64,000 nucleotides of DNA from the NCBI RefSeq assembly GCF_009834515.1, contig NZ_CP019426.1, positions 558,001-622,000 on the forward strand, read 5' to 3'. Below, in pieces: positions 8,327-17,960 of this stretch (positions are counted from its first letter, which is position 1; every line of letters starts with the position of its first letter). Source of the DNA: Pseudomonas sp. R84. GTDB taxonomy: Bacteria > Pseudomonadota > Gammaproteobacteria > Pseudomonadales > Pseudomonadaceae. Position numbers and translations under genes: made by a program. The notes under the pieces are model-generated. The model did not search any database, was not told the DNA's origin, and saw nothing but the letters and a program-made list of their open reading frames with translations.

Positions 8327-11023
8327 TTATAGGCACAACGGGCCGCGCGGGTAGCGCTTCAGCGCCTGGATCAGTTCGCCGCCCGGGATCGGCCGGTCGA
8401 ACAGGTAACCCTGGCCGACGTCGCAACGGTGGCGACGCAGGAACGCCAGTTGTTCGGCGGTCTCGATGCCTTCGGCCACGACCTTGAGTTTCAGGTTGTG
8501 CGCCATGGCGATCACCGCCGAGGTGATTTCCATGTCGTCCTGGTTGTCGGGGATTTCATGGATGAAGCTGCGATCGATCTTGATGATGTCGATCGGGAAT
8601 TTCTTCAAATAGCTCAGCGACGAGTAACCGGTGCCGAAGTCGTCCATGGCCAGCGTCAGCCCGAGGCGTTTGAGCTGGTCGAGTTGCAAGTGCGTGTCTT
8701 CGGTGGCTTCCAGCAGCAGGCCTTCGGTCAGCTCCAGTTCGAGCAGATAGGCCGGCAGCGCTTCTTCCTTGAGGATGTTGGCGATGGAGGCAACCAGATC
8801 CGGGTCGGAAAACTGTTTCGGCGACAGGTTGATCGCCACTTGCAGATTGCCCATCCCCGCAGCGGTCAGCGCTTTGCTCATACGGCAGGCCTGGCGGGCG
8901 ATCCACTTGCCGATCGGAATGATCAGCCCCGTCTCTTCGGCGACGCTGATGAACTGGTCCGGACGGATCATGCCGCGTTCCGGGTGGTTCCAGCGCAACA
9001 GCGCTTCCATGCCCAGCAGGCGCCCGCTGCGCAGGCACAGCTTGGGCTGGTAGAACACGTCCAGCTCGTTCTGAGTCAGAGCGCGGCGCAGGTTGTTTTC
9101 AACGAACAGTTTGTAACTGGCCTCGGCGTTCAGCGCCTCGGTAAAGACTTGCACCTGATGTTTGCCGTTGGCCTTGGCTTTGTGCAGCGCCAGACCGGCG
9201 TTACGCATCAGCGTTTGCGGGTCGCGACCGTGAAGTGGCGCGCACGCAAGGCCGACCGAGCCGGTAACGCTGATCAACTGGTTGTCAACGAACATCGGTT
9301 TATCCAGCGTCGCCAGCAACTGGTTGGCGATCTGCTGGCCGGTCGCCAGATCGGTATCGTCGAGCAACACGGCAAACTCGTTACTGGCGAACCGCGCGAG
9401 GCTGCCGCTCGGGCTGAGGCTGTTGCGCAGACGCCGGGCCAGACTGATCAGCAGTTTGTCGCCGGTCTGGTGACCGAGGCTGTCGTTGATCCGCTTGAAG
9501 TTGTCGATGTCCACCAGCAACAGGCTGATCGGCGTATCGCTGTCGCGGGCGAAGCGTTCGTCGAGATTGCGGATAAACGCCGGGCGATTGCCGAGGTTGG
9601 TCAGGTTGTCGGTGTACGCCAGACGCTCGATGCGCTGCTGCGCCAGTTTGGTCTGGGTGATGTCTTCGTAGATGCCGATGTAGTGCGTCAGCTCGCGGTT
9701 GTCGCCATAGACCTTGGAGATCGACAACTGGCCCCAGTACGGTTCGAGATTCTTGCGGCGGCTTTTGAATTCGCCCTGCCAGCTGTTGCTTTTGGCCAGC
9801 GCCGAGGGCGCGTCGAACAACAGTTCACTGAGGTTTTCCAGCGCCGGCAGCTCGGACAGACGCTGGCCGTGGACTTCCTCGGTGGTGTACTGGGTGATCG
9901 CGGTAAAACTTGGATTGACGTACTCGACCACGCCGTCGCAATTGACCAGCAAAAACGCGTTGGCGCTTTGCTCGACTGCACGCTGGAACAGGTGCAGGGC
10001 GCTGGTGGCGGTGCGGCGGTTGTGGTTGTTGATGACTTGCGCGAACTGATCGGCCAGCTCGCCGGCAAAAGCGATTTCGTCGGACTGCCAGGCGCGGGTG
10101 ACGCCGGTCTGCTCCAGGCACAGCACGCCGACCACTTGGCCATCGACGCGAATACTCGCATCGAGCATCGCGTTGACGTCGCGCGGGCGCAGGGCTTCGG
10201 CCATCTCCCGGGTGCGCGGGTCGCGCATCGCGTTGTGCGCATCAATGGCGCGACTGCCGTGCAGGGCCTCCATGTAATCGGGGAAGCTGCTGATGTCGAT
10301 CACGTCCGGGAGGATGTATTCCTGGGTCGCGCGGTGGTACGCGGAAATCGGCACCAGCTGCTGGCCTTCGAGGTTCCACAGGCTGGCGCAGTCGATTTCA
10401 TAGATATCGCAGGCGCAGCGGGTGATCAGTTCGGCGGCTTCCTGCAGCGAGTTGTGCGTGCTGTAACGCTGACGAGCGAGCAACAGAATCAAGTCCTGCT
10501 GGGCGCGTACGCGCTCCAGGTGCTGCAGTTGTTCCTGCTGGGCGCGCTGGTTGAGTTCCAGGGCGATCTGCAGGCGGGAATTCTGGGTTTCGAGGTCAAC
10601 GGAGGGCAGTGGCGGCGCTTCGTCGAAGACATGATCGACCGCCAGCAGATAGCCACGCAGCAGATGACGATTGTGTTGTTTGTAGGCTTCGCCCAGTTCC
10701 AGGATATTCAGCGCGCCGGCCGCGGTGTGCAGGGTGTATCGCACCAGATAATGCGGGCTGGCGGTCAGCTGTTGCTGGATCGCGTCGTGCAGTTGATAAC
10801 GCGCTTCGGGTTCCATCAGGCTGGCGTAGGGTGAGCCGACCAGCGCGCAAAGCTCGACGGCCGGCTGACCGAACTGGCGTTCGCAGTTGGGATCGAGAAA
10901 CAGCATGGCCCAACTGGCTTCATTCAAGCGCTCGAAACGCAGCATGCCGAGCCGCGAGGGCACAGGCAACTGCGTCACTACCTCGGCCGCCATACGGCTG
11001 GCGGCATCGGGTTGGCTCTTCAT
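8327..11023 (-). CDS. dipA: c-di-GMP phosphodiesterase DipA (PAS-GAF-PAS-degenerate GGDEF-EAL)
   Basis: An 898-residue sensor-type c-di-GMP enzyme. The start is taken at the complement of 11021-11023 (MKSQPDAASR). Domains in rough order: an N-terminal PAS-like region, a GAF domain, a PAS domain (VNPSFTAITQYTTEEVHG), GGDEF and EAL. The GGDEF signature reads ASNEF, so cyclase activity is unlikely. The EAL domain has MEALLRWNHPERG and DDFGTGYSSLSYLKKFPID, so it should hydrolyse c-di-GMP. P. aeruginosa DipA (PA5017), needed for biofilm dispersion, has the same ASNEF variant as I recall and sits between msrA and aceF, as here. No membrane segment is seen. Confidence 0.88.
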   Translation of the reverse strand: MKSQPDAASRMAAEVVTQLPVPSRLGMLRFERLNEASWAMLFLDPNCERQFGQPAVELCALVGSPYASLMEPEARYQLHDAIQQQLTASPHYLVRYTLHTAAGALNILELGEAYKQHNRHLLRGYLLAVDHVFDEAPPLPSVDLETQNSRLQIALELNQRAQQEQLQHLERVRAQQDLILLLARQRYSTHNSLQEAAELITRCACDIYEIDCASLWNLEGQQLVPISAYHRATQEYILPDVIDISSFPDYMEALHGSRAIDAHNAMRDPRTREMAEALRPRDVNAMLDASIRVDGQVVGVLCLEQTGVTRAWQSDEIAFAGELADQFAQVINNHNRRTATSALHLFQRAVEQSANAFLLVNCDGVVEYVNPSFTAITQYTTEEVHGQRLSELPALENLSELLFDAPSALAKSNSWQGEFKSRRKNLEPYWGQLSISKVYGDNRELTHYIGIYEDITQTKLAQQRIERLAYTDNLTNLGNRPAFIRNLDERFARDSDTPISLLLVDIDNFKRINDSLGHQTGDKLLISLARRLRNSLSPSGSLARFASNEFAVLLDDTDLATGQQIANQLLATLDKPMFVDNQLISVTGSVGLACAPLHGRDPQTLMRNAGLALHKAKANGKHQVQVFTEALNAEASYKLFVENNLRRALTQNELDVFYQPKLCLRSGRLLGMEALLRWNHPERGMIRPDQFISVAEETGLIIPIGKWIARQACRMSKALTAAGMGNLQVAINLSPKQFSDPDLVASIANILKEEALPAYLLELELTEGLLLEATEDTHLQLDQLKRLGLTLAMDDFGTGYSSLSYLKKFPIDIIKIDRSFIHEIPDNQDDMEITSAVIAMAHNLKLKVVAEGIETAEQLAFLRRHRCDVGQGYLFDRPIPGGELIQALKRYPRGPLCL

Positions 11024-11198
11024 GAAGGGAACTCGCTTGGAAATATGCTGAACGCGCCGGGCTCGCGCCCTCTTTACTGTTGCCTGCGGCAAGGTTGCAT
11101 CATTGCGGCACCGACTGACAAGAGAGATGAAGGCCAAGTGCTATAAGAATATGTCGGCTGCACTGAACATTTCTCCAGCCTATGGTTGAAAAGAGCCA

Positions 11199-11269
11199 AA
11201 GATCGCAGCCTGCGCCAGTGTCTACAGGGGAATGCGCCCTCTGCAGGAGCTGCCGAAGGCTGCGATCTT
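11199..11269. repeat. AAAGATCGCAGC inverted repeat, copy 2
   Basis: The AAGATCGCAGCCTGCG arm and its complement GCTGCGATCTT flank a ~45-bp centre. It follows the stop of the minus-strand PhoD-like gene at 11276 and may act as its terminator. Confidence 0.7.
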
Positions 11270-11275
11270 CAAGGC

Positions 11276-12673
11276 TTAGCGCAGTTTTATGGCGATCGAC
11301 TGCAGCTGTTTGCCATCGCGGTCGTGGTAATTGACCTGAATCTGCCCGGCCTCGACCACCATGTGGGCGAAATTGTCTTCGCTGACCACCGTGCTGGTCA
11401 GCTCATGTCGATAATCGCCGGCCGCCGTACGCACCAGCGGCTGATCGAGAATGAACGTGGACGCTTTGGCATATGGCAGCAGTTTGCTGTTGCACAGCGG
11501 TGAGGACACCACGGTGTGGACTTCGAAATCCGGGTCTTCACTGTGACTCAAGCGAGCCGTCAGCGAGCCATGCACGTCCCCCGAAATGAACACGACATTC
11601 TTGATTCGCCGGGTGCGGATGGTTTCCAGCAAGCGCAAGCGTTGTTCGGGGAAGGCTTTCCAGGCGTCATCGCCGTGAAGTTTTCGATCCGGATAGAACA
11701 TCACGCTGGTGACCACGAACTTGACCCGCGCCGTGCTGTTGCTCAGCCATTTGAGCAGCGCCTGTTCCTGTGCCTCGTCGAGGATGCGTCGATCATCGGC
11801 GGACAAGTTGCGGCGGGTGCGACTGTCAGTGACAAACCATTCGATATCGCCGTCGCTGAATTGATACCAGTAATGCTCAAGTGATGAGTGATCTATTTCA
11901 CCGTTAGTTGTCAGCGGATGTACCGGGCTGTGACTGGCCTGATACAGTTCATAAGCCGCCATTGCATTGCGGTATAAGTCGGCGTCGGACTTGCTCGCAT
12001 TGGCGGGCCAGTTGTCTTCGATTTCGTGATCATCGAGAATCATGTAAGTCGAAGTGCCGGACATCAAACGTTTGATATTCGGTTGGGAAAACGCAGCGCG
12101 GTATTTACTGAGGATGTCTTTGTATTCGCGGTCCGGTGCGATCAAGTTCAAGTCATCCACATAAATTTGATCGCCAGTCATCAATACCGCACTGATCGGT
12201 GGCTGAATGCCTTCGATGATCTGATTGATGGATGCAAAGATCCGGTCGCCCAATTGTGGCAGGGAGGCGATGCCGGCGGTCATGCGCAGGTATCGGCAGG
12301 AGCCGATGATATACGCTCTGGCCTGCAGGGGCTTGCTGGACCGAGTGCGCAGGCGATAGATCTCGCGCGGCCATTGCAGCGGCAGTTCGGCGACGCTGTC
12401 CGGCGTGTGCACCGGATTCATCGGACTGAACCAGCCGGCCTGATATTCATATTCGGTATCTTCGCTCAAGTTATTGAGGGCGAAAACTTTCGACATGTCA
12501 CGCAGCTCACTCAGCTGCGCGAAGTTGCCGGTAGACCATTGTTCTGTGCCGGATGGGCGGTAACGTATTCCGGCAAATACCAATGCATTGTTCTGTCGAT
12601 CGCCACGCATGAATATGCGTGCATGACGAGTTGTAACGTGGCCGACAATCGGGCCGATAGTTGGTTTTAACAT
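11276..12673 (-). CDS. PhoD-like alkaline phosphatase/phosphodiesterase family protein
   Basis: A 465-residue protein of the PhoD-like metallophosphatase family. An N-terminal fibronectin/Ig-like part (about 1-110) precedes the catalytic region. Visible metal-ligand motifs are MTGDQIYVDD, MILDDHEIEDNW and FISGDVHGS. No Tat or Sec signal peptide is visible at MLKPTIGPIVGHV, unlike secreted PhoD, so it is probably cytosolic; the substrate is unknown. It stands alone between dipA and the aceEF terminator. Base composition is slightly less GC-rich than its neighbours, compatible with accessory status but weak evidence. Confidence 0.85.
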   Translation of the reverse strand: MLKPTIGPIVGHVTTRHARIFMRGDRQNNALVFAGIRYRPSGTEQWSTGNFAQLSELRDMSKVFALNNLSEDTEYEYQAGWFSPMNPVHTPDSVAELPLQWPREIYRLRTRSSKPLQARAYIIGSCRYLRMTAGIASLPQLGDRIFASINQIIEGIQPPISAVLMTGDQIYVDDLNLIAPDREYKDILSKYRAAFSQPNIKRLMSGTSTYMILDDHEIEDNWPANASKSDADLYRNAMAAYELYQASHSPVHPLTTNGEIDHSSLEHYWYQFSDGDIEWFVTDSRTRRNLSADDRRILDEAQEQALLKWLSNSTARVKFVVTSVMFYPDRKLHGDDAWKAFPEQRLRLLETIRTRRIKNVVFISGDVHGSLTARLSHSEDPDFEVHTVVSSPLCNSKLLPYAKASTFILDQPLVRTAAGDYRHELTSTVVSEDNFAHMVVEAGQIQVNYHDRDGKQLQSIAIKLR

Positions 12674-12852
12674 GTCGAATCCATTCGAATGAATTTGAAT
12701 AAACAGGAAGGTTTTTTAAGTTTGCTTAGTTGTTTTTGCTGTGCCTAGGTTAGTTGTGTATCGAATAAAAAAGATCGGGGCCAAGTCGACCAGGGTTGTG
12801 GCCGAAATCAGCACGGCTTGTGGGAAAAAGACGAGAAGAGAGTTTTTTCAGG

Positions 12853-12883
12853 CAAAAAAAAGCCCCGCCAAACTGACGGGGTT
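12853..12883 (-). terminator. Rho-independent terminator on the minus strand (aceEF operon)
   Basis: Read on the minus strand, CCCCGTC and GGCGGGG form a stem with an ~5-nt loop, followed by an 8-T run (the A run at 12854-12861). It lies about 70 bp after the aceF stop. Confidence 0.85.
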
Positions 12884-12919
12884 GAGGTACGAGCGTGTGG
12901 CGCTCGAAAGGGTGCAGCA

Positions 12920-12947
12920 ATCGGCCCTCCGTTGCCGGAGGGCCGAT
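12920..12947. terminator. Perfect hairpin immediately after aceF
   Basis: An 11-bp perfect stem (12920-12930 with 12937-12947, ATCGGCCCTCC) and a 6-nt loop lie 4 bp after the aceF stop codon. It has no T run of its own, so it may protect the mRNA 3' end or back up the terminator at 12853-12883. Confidence 0.6.
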
Positions 12948-12951
12948 CGAG

Positions 12952-14919
12952 TTACAGCAGGATCGTGCGGATGTCCGCCAGCAGGCTGCCCAGACGCTGG
13001 GTGAAGCGTGCGGCAGCGGCGCCGTTGATCACACGGTGATCGTAGGACAGCGACAGCGGCAGCATCAGTTTCGGCTGGAAGGCTTTGCCGTCCCAGACTG
13101 GCTGGATGGTTGCCTTGGAAACACCGAGGATCGCCACTTCCGGCGCGTTGACGATCGGCGTGAAGCCGGTGCCGCCAATGTGGCCGAGGCTGGAAATGGT
13201 GAAGCAGGCGCCTTGCATGTCGTCAGCGGTAAGCTTCTTGTCGCGGGCCTTGGCGGCCAGCGCAGCGGCTTCGGCTGCCAGTTGCAGCAGGCTCTTCTGG
13301 TCGACGTTCTTGATGACCGGTACCAGCAGGCCATCCGGGGTGTCGACGGCGAAGCCGATGTTCACGTATTTCTTGCGGATGATCGCCTTGCCGCTTGGTG
13401 CCAGCGAACTGTTGAAGTCCGGCAGTTCCTTGAGCATGTGCGCGCAGGACTTGAGCAGCAGCGGCAGGATGGTCAGCTTGACGCCAGCCTTCTCTGCAAC
13501 GGCTTTCTGCGCGACGCGGAACGCTTCCAGCTCGGTGATATCGGCCGAATCGAACTGAGTCACGTGCGGGATGTTCAGCCAGCTGCGGTGCAGGCTCGAC
13601 GCGCCGATCTGCATCAGGCGAGTCATCGGCACTTCTTCGATTTCGCCGAAACGGCTGAAGTCGACGACCGGAATCGGCGGGATGCCCGCGCCACCGGTTG
13701 CGCCAGCAGCAGCGGCCGGTGCTTCCTTGGCCTTCTGCATCATCGCTTTGACGTAAACCTGCACGTCTTCTTTCAAGATACGACCGTGCGGGCCGCTGGC
13801 GCCGACAGCGTTGAGCTCGACGCCGAACTCGCGGGCCAGTTGACGCACGGCAGGGCCGGCGTGAACTTTCGCGCCCGGTTTCGCTGGCGTAGCAGCCGGT
13901 GCGGCGGCTGGAGCGGCAGCAGGTGCAGCGGCAGCCGGAGCAGCAGCGGCAGGTGCCGGAGCGCTCGGAGCAGCAGCTGGAGCCGGGGCAGCAGCAGGGG
14001 CTGCGCCTTTGACTTTCAGCTTCAGAATCAGGTCGCCGGTACCGACTTCGTCATCCAGCTTGATGGAAACGCTTTCCACCACGCCAGCGGCAGGCGATGG
14101 AATTTCCATGCTCGCCTTATCGGATTCCAGGGTGATCAGCGACTGGTCGGCTTCAACGCTGTCGCCAGCCTTGACCAACACTTCGATGATCTTGGCTTTG
14201 CCAGCCGAACCGATGTCCGGAACGTGGATGTCCTGAACGCTGTCGGCAACCGGAGCTGCTGGCGCGGCTGCCGGAGCAGGCGCAGCGGCAGCGGCCGGAG
14301 CAGCAGCCTGAGCCGGAGCGGCAGCCGCAGGGGCCGCAGCACCCGCCACTTCCAGATCCAGAATCAGGTCGCCAGTGCCGACTTCGTCGTTGAGCTTGAC
14401 GCTGATGGCCTTGACCACGCCAGCGGCAGGCGACGGGATTTCCATGCTCGCCTTGTCGGATTCCAGGGTGATCAGCGATTGATCAGCCTCGACTTTGTCG
14501 CCGACCTTGACCTGGATCTCGATGATCTGCGCCTTGCCCGACGAACCGATGTCCGGCACGTGCACTTGCTGAACCGAAGCGGCAGCAGGGGCAGCAGCTG
14601 GCGCGGCAGCAGCAGGAGCGGCAGCCGGTTTGGCCTCCGCTTTTGCAGCTGGCGCAGCAGCCGGAGCAGGGGCCGCTTCAGCGGCGCCCTCGACTTCCAG
14701 CTCAAGCAGTTCGTCGCCTTCTTTCAGACGGTCGCCCAGCTTTACTTTCAGGCTCTTGATGACGCCGGCTTTCGGGGCCGGCACTTCCATGCTGGCCTTG
14801 TCCGATTCCAGGGTCAGGATGCTCTGGTCGGCTTCGATACGGTCGCCGACCTTCACAAACAGTTCAATTACTTCACCTTCACCGCTGCCGATGTCAGGTA
14901 CGCGAATGAGTTCGCTCAC
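12952..14919 (-). CDS. aceF: Pyruvate dehydrogenase E2, dihydrolipoyl acetyltransferase
   Basis: A 655-residue E2 core of pyruvate dehydrogenase that transfers the acetyl group from lipoamide to CoA. Three lipoyl domains are visible, each with ESDKAS around the lipoylated Lys (K41, K156, K268), separated by long Ala/Pro-rich linkers. A peripheral-subunit binding domain (about 352-390, HAGPAVRQLAREFGV) and the acetyltransferase domain with SYDHRVINGAAAARF near the C-terminus follow. It starts at a GTG (complement 14917-14919) after a GAGGAG ribosome site. It begins 11 bp after aceE and is clearly co-transcribed with it. Confidence 0.97.
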   Translation of the reverse strand: MSELIRVPDIGSGEGEVIELFVKVGDRIEADQSILTLESDKASMEVPAPKAGVIKSLKVKLGDRLKEGDELLELEVEGAAEAAPAPAAAPAAKAEAKPAAAPAAAAPAAAPAAASVQQVHVPDIGSSGKAQIIEIQVKVGDKVEADQSLITLESDKASMEIPSPAAGVVKAISVKLNDEVGTGDLILDLEVAGAAAPAAAAPAQAAAPAAAAAPAPAAAPAAPVADSVQDIHVPDIGSAGKAKIIEVLVKAGDSVEADQSLITLESDKASMEIPSPAAGVVESVSIKLDDEVGTGDLILKLKVKGAAPAAAPAPAAAPSAPAPAAAAPAAAAPAAAPAAAPAATPAKPGAKVHAGPAVRQLAREFGVELNAVGASGPHGRILKEDVQVYVKAMMQKAKEAPAAAAGATGGAGIPPIPVVDFSRFGEIEEVPMTRLMQIGASSLHRSWLNIPHVTQFDSADITELEAFRVAQKAVAEKAGVKLTILPLLLKSCAHMLKELPDFNSSLAPSGKAIIRKKYVNIGFAVDTPDGLLVPVIKNVDQKSLLQLAAEAAALAAKARDKKLTADDMQGACFTISSLGHIGGTGFTPIVNAPEVAILGVSKATIQPVWDGKAFQPKLMLPLSLSYDHRVINGAAAARFTQRLGSLLADIRTILL

Positions 14920-14930
14920 AAAATGTCTCC

Positions 14931-17576
14931 TCAGCAGTCCAGTGGGTTGCGTTTTTCCGGGTCGATGCCGAACTTGACGATGGCCTCAGCCACGACTTTA
15001 GGTTCGATATCACCGCGGTCAGCCAGTGCTTCCAGGGCTGCCAACACCACGAAATGACGGTCAACTTCGAAGAAATGACGCAGTTTCTTGCGGCTGTCGC
15101 TGCGGCCGAAACCGTCGGTGCCGAGGACTTTGAATTCCTTGGACGGTACCCACTGACGGATCTGCTCGGCGAACAGCTTCATGTAGTCGGTAGAGGCGAT
15201 GACCGGACCCTTACGGCCGTTCAGGCACTCTTCGACGTAGCTCAGCTTAGGCTTTTGGCCCGGCTTCAGACGGTTGCTGCGCTCGACAGCGAGGCCGTCG
15301 CGACGCAGTTCGTTGAAGCTGGTAACGCTCCACACGTCAGCGCCGACGTTGAACTCTTCACGCAGAATCTTCGCCGCTTCACGGACTTCACGCAGGATGG
15401 TGCCGGAGCCCATCAGCTGGACGTGGTGCGCCGCATCGCGAGTGTCTTCTTCGAGCAGGTACATGCCTTTCTTGATGCCTTCTTCGGCACCGGCCGGCAT
15501 GGCTGGCTGCTGGTACGACTCGTTCATCACGGTGATGTAGTAGAAGATGTCCTGTTGCTCTTCGGTCATCTTCTTCATGCCGTCCTGAATGATCACCGCC
15601 AGCTCGTAGCCGTAGGTTGGATCGTAGGTGCGGCAGTTCGGGATGGTTGCAGCCAACAGGTGGCTGTGACCGTCTTCGTGTTGCAGGCCTTCACCGTTCA
15701 GGGTGGTCCGGCCGGCGGTGCCGCCGATCAGGAAGCCACGGGTACGGCTGTCGCCGGCAGCCCAGGCCAGGTCGCCAATACGCTGGAAGCCGAACATCGA
15801 GTAGAAGATGTAGAACGGCAGCATCGGCTGGTTGTGGCTGGAGTACGAAGTACCGGCGGCGATGAACGAGCTCATGGCGCCTGCTTCGTTGATGCCTTCT
15901 TCAAGGATCTGACCTTTCTGGTCTTCCTTGTAGAACATCACCTGGTCTTTATCGACTGGCTCGTAGAGCTGGCCGACGGACGAGTAGATACCGAGCTGAC
16001 GGAACATACCTTCCATACCGAAGGTACGGGCTTCGTCCGGGATGATCGGAACGATGCGCGGGCCGATTTCCTTGTCCTTGACCAGTTGCGCGAGGATCCG
16101 CACGAAAGCCATGGTGGTGGAAATTTCACGGTCGCCGGAACCGTCAAGGATGGCCTTGAGGGTGTCCAGGTCCGGCGTCGGCACGCTGAAGCTTTGTGCG
16201 CGGCGCTGAGGCACGAAACCGCCCAGTGCAGTGCGACGCTCGCTGAGGTAGCGGGCTTCGGCGCTGTTTGGCTCTGGCTTGAAGAACGGCAGGTTCTCCA
16301 GCTCTTCGTCCTTGACCGGGATGTCGAAACGATCGCGGAACAACTTCAGGCTGTCGACGTCGACTTTCTTGGTGTTGTGCGCAGTGTTTTTCGCTTCGCC
16401 GGCACCGGTGCCATAACCCTTGATGGTCTTGGCGAGGATGACGGTTGGTTGTTCTTTGTGGTTGACCGCTTCGTGGTAAGCCGCATAGACCTTGTACGGG
16501 TCGTGGCCGCCACGGTTGAGTTTCCAGATCTCGTCGTCGGACAGATCAGCAACCATCGCCTTGAGTTCTGGCGTGTTGAAGAAGTGTTCACGGACGAACG
16601 CGCCGTCTTTGGCTTTGTAGTTCTGGTACTCGCCGTCGATGACTTCGTCCATGCGACGTTGCAGGATACCGTCGACGTCTTTGGCCAGCAGTGGGTCCCA
16701 GAAACGGCCCCAGATGACTTTGGTCACGTTCCACTGAGCACCGCGGAACACGCCTTCGAGTTCCTGGATGATCTTGCCGTTGCCGCGAACCGGGCCGTCG
16801 AGGCGCTGCAGGTTGCAGTTGATGACGAAGATCAGGTTGTCCAGCTTCTCGCGGCCGGCCAGGGAGATTGCGCCCAGGGATTCCGGCTCGTCGCACTCGC
16901 CGTCGCCCAGGAAGCACCAGACTTTCTGTTTGCCCGGCTGGATGAAGCCGCGGTGTTCCAGGTACTTCATGAAACGTGCCTGGTAGATCGCTTGAATCGG
17001 ACCCAGACCCATCGATACGGTCGGGAACTGCCAGAAGTCAGGCATCAGCCAAGGGTGCGGATAGGACGACAGGCCCTGACCGTCGACTTCCTGGCGGAAG
17101 TTGTTCATCTGGTCTTCGGTGATGCGGCCTTCCATGAACGCACGGGCGTAAACGCCTGGCGAGGTGTGGCCCTGGAAGTAGATCAGGTCGCCGCCGTGTT
17201 CGTCGGTCGGGGCCTGGAAGAAGTAGTTGAAGCCGATGTCATACAGGGTCGCACTGGAAGCGAAGCTGGAGATGTGACCACCCAGGTCAGAATCTTTCAG
17301 GTTCGTACGCATTACCATGGCCATCGCGTTCCAGCGCACCAGCGAGCGAATGCGGCGTTCCATGAACAGGTCGCCAGGCATGCGTGCTTCGTGGGTTACC
17401 GGGATGGTGTTGCGGTAAGGCGTGGTGATGGCGTAAGGGAGCTGCGAGCCACTGCGGGTCGCGAGTTCGCCCATACGGGTCATCAGATAGTGAGCACGGT
17501 CTTCGCCTTCTTTGTCGAGAACCGATTCCAGGGCGTCCAGCCATTCCTGGGTTTCGACGGGATCGAGGTCTTGCAT
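14931..17576 (-). CDS. aceE: Pyruvate dehydrogenase E1 component (homodimeric type)
   Basis: An 881-residue thiamine-diphosphate enzyme that decarboxylates pyruvate and passes the acetyl unit to AceF. The start MQDLDPVETQEWLDALESV and the segment GDGECDEPESLGAISLAGRE (the GDG...N ThDP/Mg motif, about residues 230-260) are typical of the homodimeric AceE type. Length matches the family (about 880-890). It is the first gene of aceEF. The upstream gap with glnE holds two 13-15 bp dyads that resemble HexR operators. Confidence 0.98.
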   Translation of the reverse strand: MQDLDPVETQEWLDALESVLDKEGEDRAHYLMTRMGELATRSGSQLPYAITTPYRNTIPVTHEARMPGDLFMERRIRSLVRWNAMAMVMRTNLKDSDLGGHISSFASSATLYDIGFNYFFQAPTDEHGGDLIYFQGHTSPGVYARAFMEGRITEDQMNNFRQEVDGQGLSSYPHPWLMPDFWQFPTVSMGLGPIQAIYQARFMKYLEHRGFIQPGKQKVWCFLGDGECDEPESLGAISLAGREKLDNLIFVINCNLQRLDGPVRGNGKIIQELEGVFRGAQWNVTKVIWGRFWDPLLAKDVDGILQRRMDEVIDGEYQNYKAKDGAFVREHFFNTPELKAMVADLSDDEIWKLNRGGHDPYKVYAAYHEAVNHKEQPTVILAKTIKGYGTGAGEAKNTAHNTKKVDVDSLKLFRDRFDIPVKDEELENLPFFKPEPNSAEARYLSERRTALGGFVPQRRAQSFSVPTPDLDTLKAILDGSGDREISTTMAFVRILAQLVKDKEIGPRIVPIIPDEARTFGMEGMFRQLGIYSSVGQLYEPVDKDQVMFYKEDQKGQILEEGINEAGAMSSFIAAGTSYSSHNQPMLPFYIFYSMFGFQRIGDLAWAAGDSRTRGFLIGGTAGRTTLNGEGLQHEDGHSHLLAATIPNCRTYDPTYGYELAVIIQDGMKKMTEEQQDIFYYITVMNESYQQPAMPAGAEEGIKKGMYLLEEDTRDAAHHVQLMGSGTILREVREAAKILREEFNVGADVWSVTSFNELRRDGLAVERSNRLKPGQKPKLSYVEECLNGRKGPVIASTDYMKLFAEQIRQWVPSKEFKVLGTDGFGRSDSRKKLRHFFEVDRHFVVLAALEALADRGDIEPKVVAEAIVKFGIDPEKRNPLDC

Positions 17577-17960
17577 GGCTTGCTCCAGGGCGGAAAGGCT
17601 TCCAGAATCGGTTGCCTGAGTTTGCGACTGGCCTTGTGGGCAGACGATTTAAAATTCTTGGATTGCCGATAGGTTGTTCCGGCGGCGTGTAGTTTTACTA
17701 CAAATCATCCGGCATTTCAGCCTTTCGAATGTATAGACGAGTAGTAAAACTACAGAAGAATGGCTTGTGGCCTCCGGCTGCGTTGTGAGAATAATCGTTA
17801 AGGTTGGTCTTTTGCCATCCGAAAAAGGTGAAACTTTGATGTTCGCTGCCAAAGAGAAAGAAATTTCAGCTATTTCTAACTTTTGTTCGACAGTCCTCCG
17901 GGTAGCGGGTTTTCACCAATCACTACAAGCGGCCATTTACACGCCGATCAAGGATAGACC
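17577..17960. promoter_or_regulatory. aceE-glnE divergent promoter region with two TGTAGT-N3-ACTACA-type dyads
   Basis: A 15-bp palindrome TGTAGTTTTACTACA lies at 17688-17702, and GTAGTAAAACTAC lies at 17741-17753, reading as the complement of the first. The motif resembles the HexR operator (TGTARTNNNAYTACA form as I recall it). Both sites are 110-180 bp upstream of the aceE start, suggesting control of aceEF by the carbohydrate regulator HexR or a similar protein. The remainder of the gap, nearer glnE, shows no clear motif. Confidence 0.55.

Noticed and set aside
8429..10834. Long plus-strand frame opposite dipA (801 codons)
   Set aside because: It is the antisense shadow of a GC-rich gene: composition is Gln/Val/Arg-rich without recognisable domains, while the minus strand encodes clear GAF, PAS and EAL motifs.
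12895..15057. Ser/Arg/Gly-rich plus-strand frame opposite aceF
   Set aside because: Shadow of the Ala/Pro-rich linkers of AceF.
15054..17672. Long plus-strand frame opposite aceE (872 codons)
   Set aside because: Shadow of aceE; no domain motif, and the minus strand is unmistakable AceE.
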